Source of the DNA: an uncultured Granulosicoccaceae bacterium
Lineage (GTDB): Bacteria; Pseudomonadota; Gammaproteobacteria; Granulosicoccales; Granulosicoccaceae
Direction: 5' to 3'
Assembly (NCBI GenBank): GCA_937957915.1
Contig: CALGNZ010000096.1
Coordinates: forward strand, 1-58,850
Length of the DNA: 58,850 bases
The notes under the pieces are model-generated. The model was not told the origin of the DNA and searched no databases. It saw only the letters and a list, made by a program, of their open reading frames with translations. This document shows positions 57,695 through 58,850 of this stretch, in pieces; the first letter of the stretch is position 1, and every line of letters begins with the position of its first letter. The position numbers and the translations under genes are program-made.

Positions 57695-58753
57695 CTACTG
57701 ACGACGATGCTGGGCCGGGGTTACCTCGTACATTTGTCGATAACGCAGCGTCAAATGCGACTGTGAACTAAAACCGACAGCATCTGCAATAGCAGCAAGT
57801 GGCAGGTGAGAATGCAGTACCAGTGAACGCGCACGCTCAAGTCGACGGTTGTTTATAATTTCACTGGGCGTTTGCCCGGTCTCACGGCGCAATACCCGCA
57901 GTAATTCACGACGCCCCAGTCCCACTTTTTTTGCCAGCCCACTCACCGTCATTGAACCTGCCATACCCGCATCCAGCAAACCCAGAATACTTTGCACCTG
58001 CGGCGAATAGTGTTGCACACCAATAGCCGCGGGCGGCAACGCAGCGGCCTCAAAATTACCGCCATGCCCGCTGCCGTGTTGGTGGCTGCCATGTTGCTGG
58101 CTCCCGTGATGCTGACTCCCATGATGCTGACTCCCGTGATGCTGACTCCCGTGTTGCTGACTCCCGTGTTGCTGACTATAGTCACCCAGCAACATCTGCC
58201 TCGACACTTTAAGTGCAGTCTGCTCTCCAAGATCTCGCCGTACAATTTCCAGAAACATATCAAGCGTGGCCGCACCGCCGGAACAGGTCATCCGATTGCG
58301 ATCAATCACAAAGCGTTGATAACGACTTTTAACCGACGGGTACGATTCATAAAAACTGCTGAAGTCTTCCCAGTGCACAGTGGCAGCATAACCGTCGAGT
58401 AAACCCAGCCCCGCCAGAACAAACCCGCCATTTGATATTCCCCCCAGATCGGCACCTCTGGCCGCCTGGCTATTGACCCACCTGGCCAGTCGCGGCAGGT
58501 GCTGATCCCACGCCTCGAACCCCGCCACAATGAATACCAGATCGGTATCTACTGCCTCGTCGATTGCGGCCGTCGGTTGCAACAACATACCATTACTGCC
58601 AACAACACCGCGGTCTTGCTCGGTTAAAAACACCCATTCGTAGGTTTCGCGTCCACCCAGTCGATTGGCATGGCGCAGCACTTCAATGGCCGACACCAGA
58701 ACGAACAGTGGCAATGAAGGACACAGACAGAAAGTAAAATGACGCTTTGACAT
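57695..58753 (-). CDS. GlxA-type AraC regulator with His-rich repeat linker
   Basis: The 352-aa protein has an N-terminal DJ-1/PfpI-like domain (about residues 5-190), in which the nucleophile position reads GGISNGGFVLAGLGLLDG, so no Cys is present. The C-terminal AraC domain (about 255-350) ends HLTLRYRQMYEVTPAQHRR. It resembles regulators of glycine-betaine/carnitine catabolism. Between the domains (194-230) is a run of seven Gln/His-His-Gly-Ser pentapeptides, a feature I do not know from related regulators. It is convergent with the PotD-like gene with no space between them. Confidence 0.9.
   Translation of the reverse strand: MSKRHFTFCLCPSLPLFVLVSAIEVLRHANRLGGRETYEWVFLTEQDRGVVGSNGMLLQPTAAIDEAVDTDLVFIVAGFEAWDQHLPRLARWVNSQAARGADLGGISNGGFVLAGLGLLDGYAATVHWEDFSSFYESYPSVKSRYQRFVIDRNRMTCSGGAATLDMFLEIVRRDLGEQTALKVSRQMLLGDYSQQHGSQQHGSQHHGSQHHGSQHHGSQQHGSHQHGSGHGGNFEAAALPPAAIGVQHYSPQVQSILGLLDAGMAGSMTVSGLAKKVGLGRRELLRVLRRETGQTPSEIINNRRLERARSLVLHSHLPLAAIADAVGFSSQSHLTLRYRQMYEVTPAQHRRQ
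58064..58174 (-). repeat. 15-bp tandem repeats encoding His-rich pentapeptides
   Basis: About seven 15-bp units (CTCCCRTGWTGCTGA on the plus strand) in direct succession encode (Q/H)-(Q/H)-H-G-S within the regulator linker. The units differ at only a few bases, which suggests recent expansion by slippage and strain-to-strain length variation. Confidence 0.85.
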
Positions 58754-58850
58754 AGGCGCCCAAATCTAACAGATTTTGACCCTTATTTGATAGATGGTTT
58801 CCCTCTGCTGGGTCAACCTGTCAGCGGTTTACGTTGATCGAGCAGACGAA

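Overview
The window looks like a chromosomal segment of a free-living, probably marine, gammaproteobacterium. The evidence is a transketolase-GAPDH-phosphoglycerate kinase-pyruvate kinase-class I aldolase gene order on one strand, an RpoD whose N-terminus closely follows the gammaproteobacterial sigma-70, a purEK pair next to purC, a galactose-oxidase-like protein with a GlyGly-CTERM tail, and a consensus NtrC site upstream of an ammonium transporter. I cannot name the genus. No insertion sequence, CRISPR array, prophage or rRNA operon was seen.

Layout. Positions 1-990 carry a tightly packed cluster of small genes that runs off the left edge; its last gene faintly resembles TagO/VasI-type secreted proteins. 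Positions 1253-14835 are core housekeeping: purK/purE, purC, the central carbon block read right to left (tkt, gap, pgk, pyk, fba), then rpoD and a CAT-anticodon tRNA. Positions 15000-19898 hold a DMT exporter, a membrane-anchored coiled-coil protein, a lipoprotein and a CinA-like protein whose C-terminal amidase motif is lost.

Positions 19900-29310 form an accessory region: three tandem ~156-bp hairpin-bearing repeats, a DUF1127 protein, a small secreted protein apparently broken by a frameshift in a C-run, a membrane-protein/XRE pair behind a perfect palindromic operator, an SDR with a non-canonical active site, a flavin oxidase with a divergent AraC-type regulator, and a translationally coupled two-gene operon of unknown function (26439-28798), which is the best candidate here for an undescribed system. 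Positions 29315-35432 carry a DHQase-II-like protein that has lost most catalytic residues, amt with its NtrC site, a short malic enzyme, and a sulfotransferase/flavin monooxygenase pair.

Positions 35849-58753 hold a copper-radical oxidase, a 1496-residue kinase-STAND-WD40 protein with a small secreted partner, several small enzymes, a flippase/PhyH-dioxygenase/GNAT operon (47243-51067), a set of envelope proteins (PEGA lipoprotein, a TagO-like secreted protein, a 7TM-SH3 fusion), a GDSL esterase, an aldo/keto reductase, exonuclease III, a leaderless PotD-like protein, and a GlxA-type regulator with a His-rich tandem-repeat linker. All assignments come from reading the sequence; no database search was possible.
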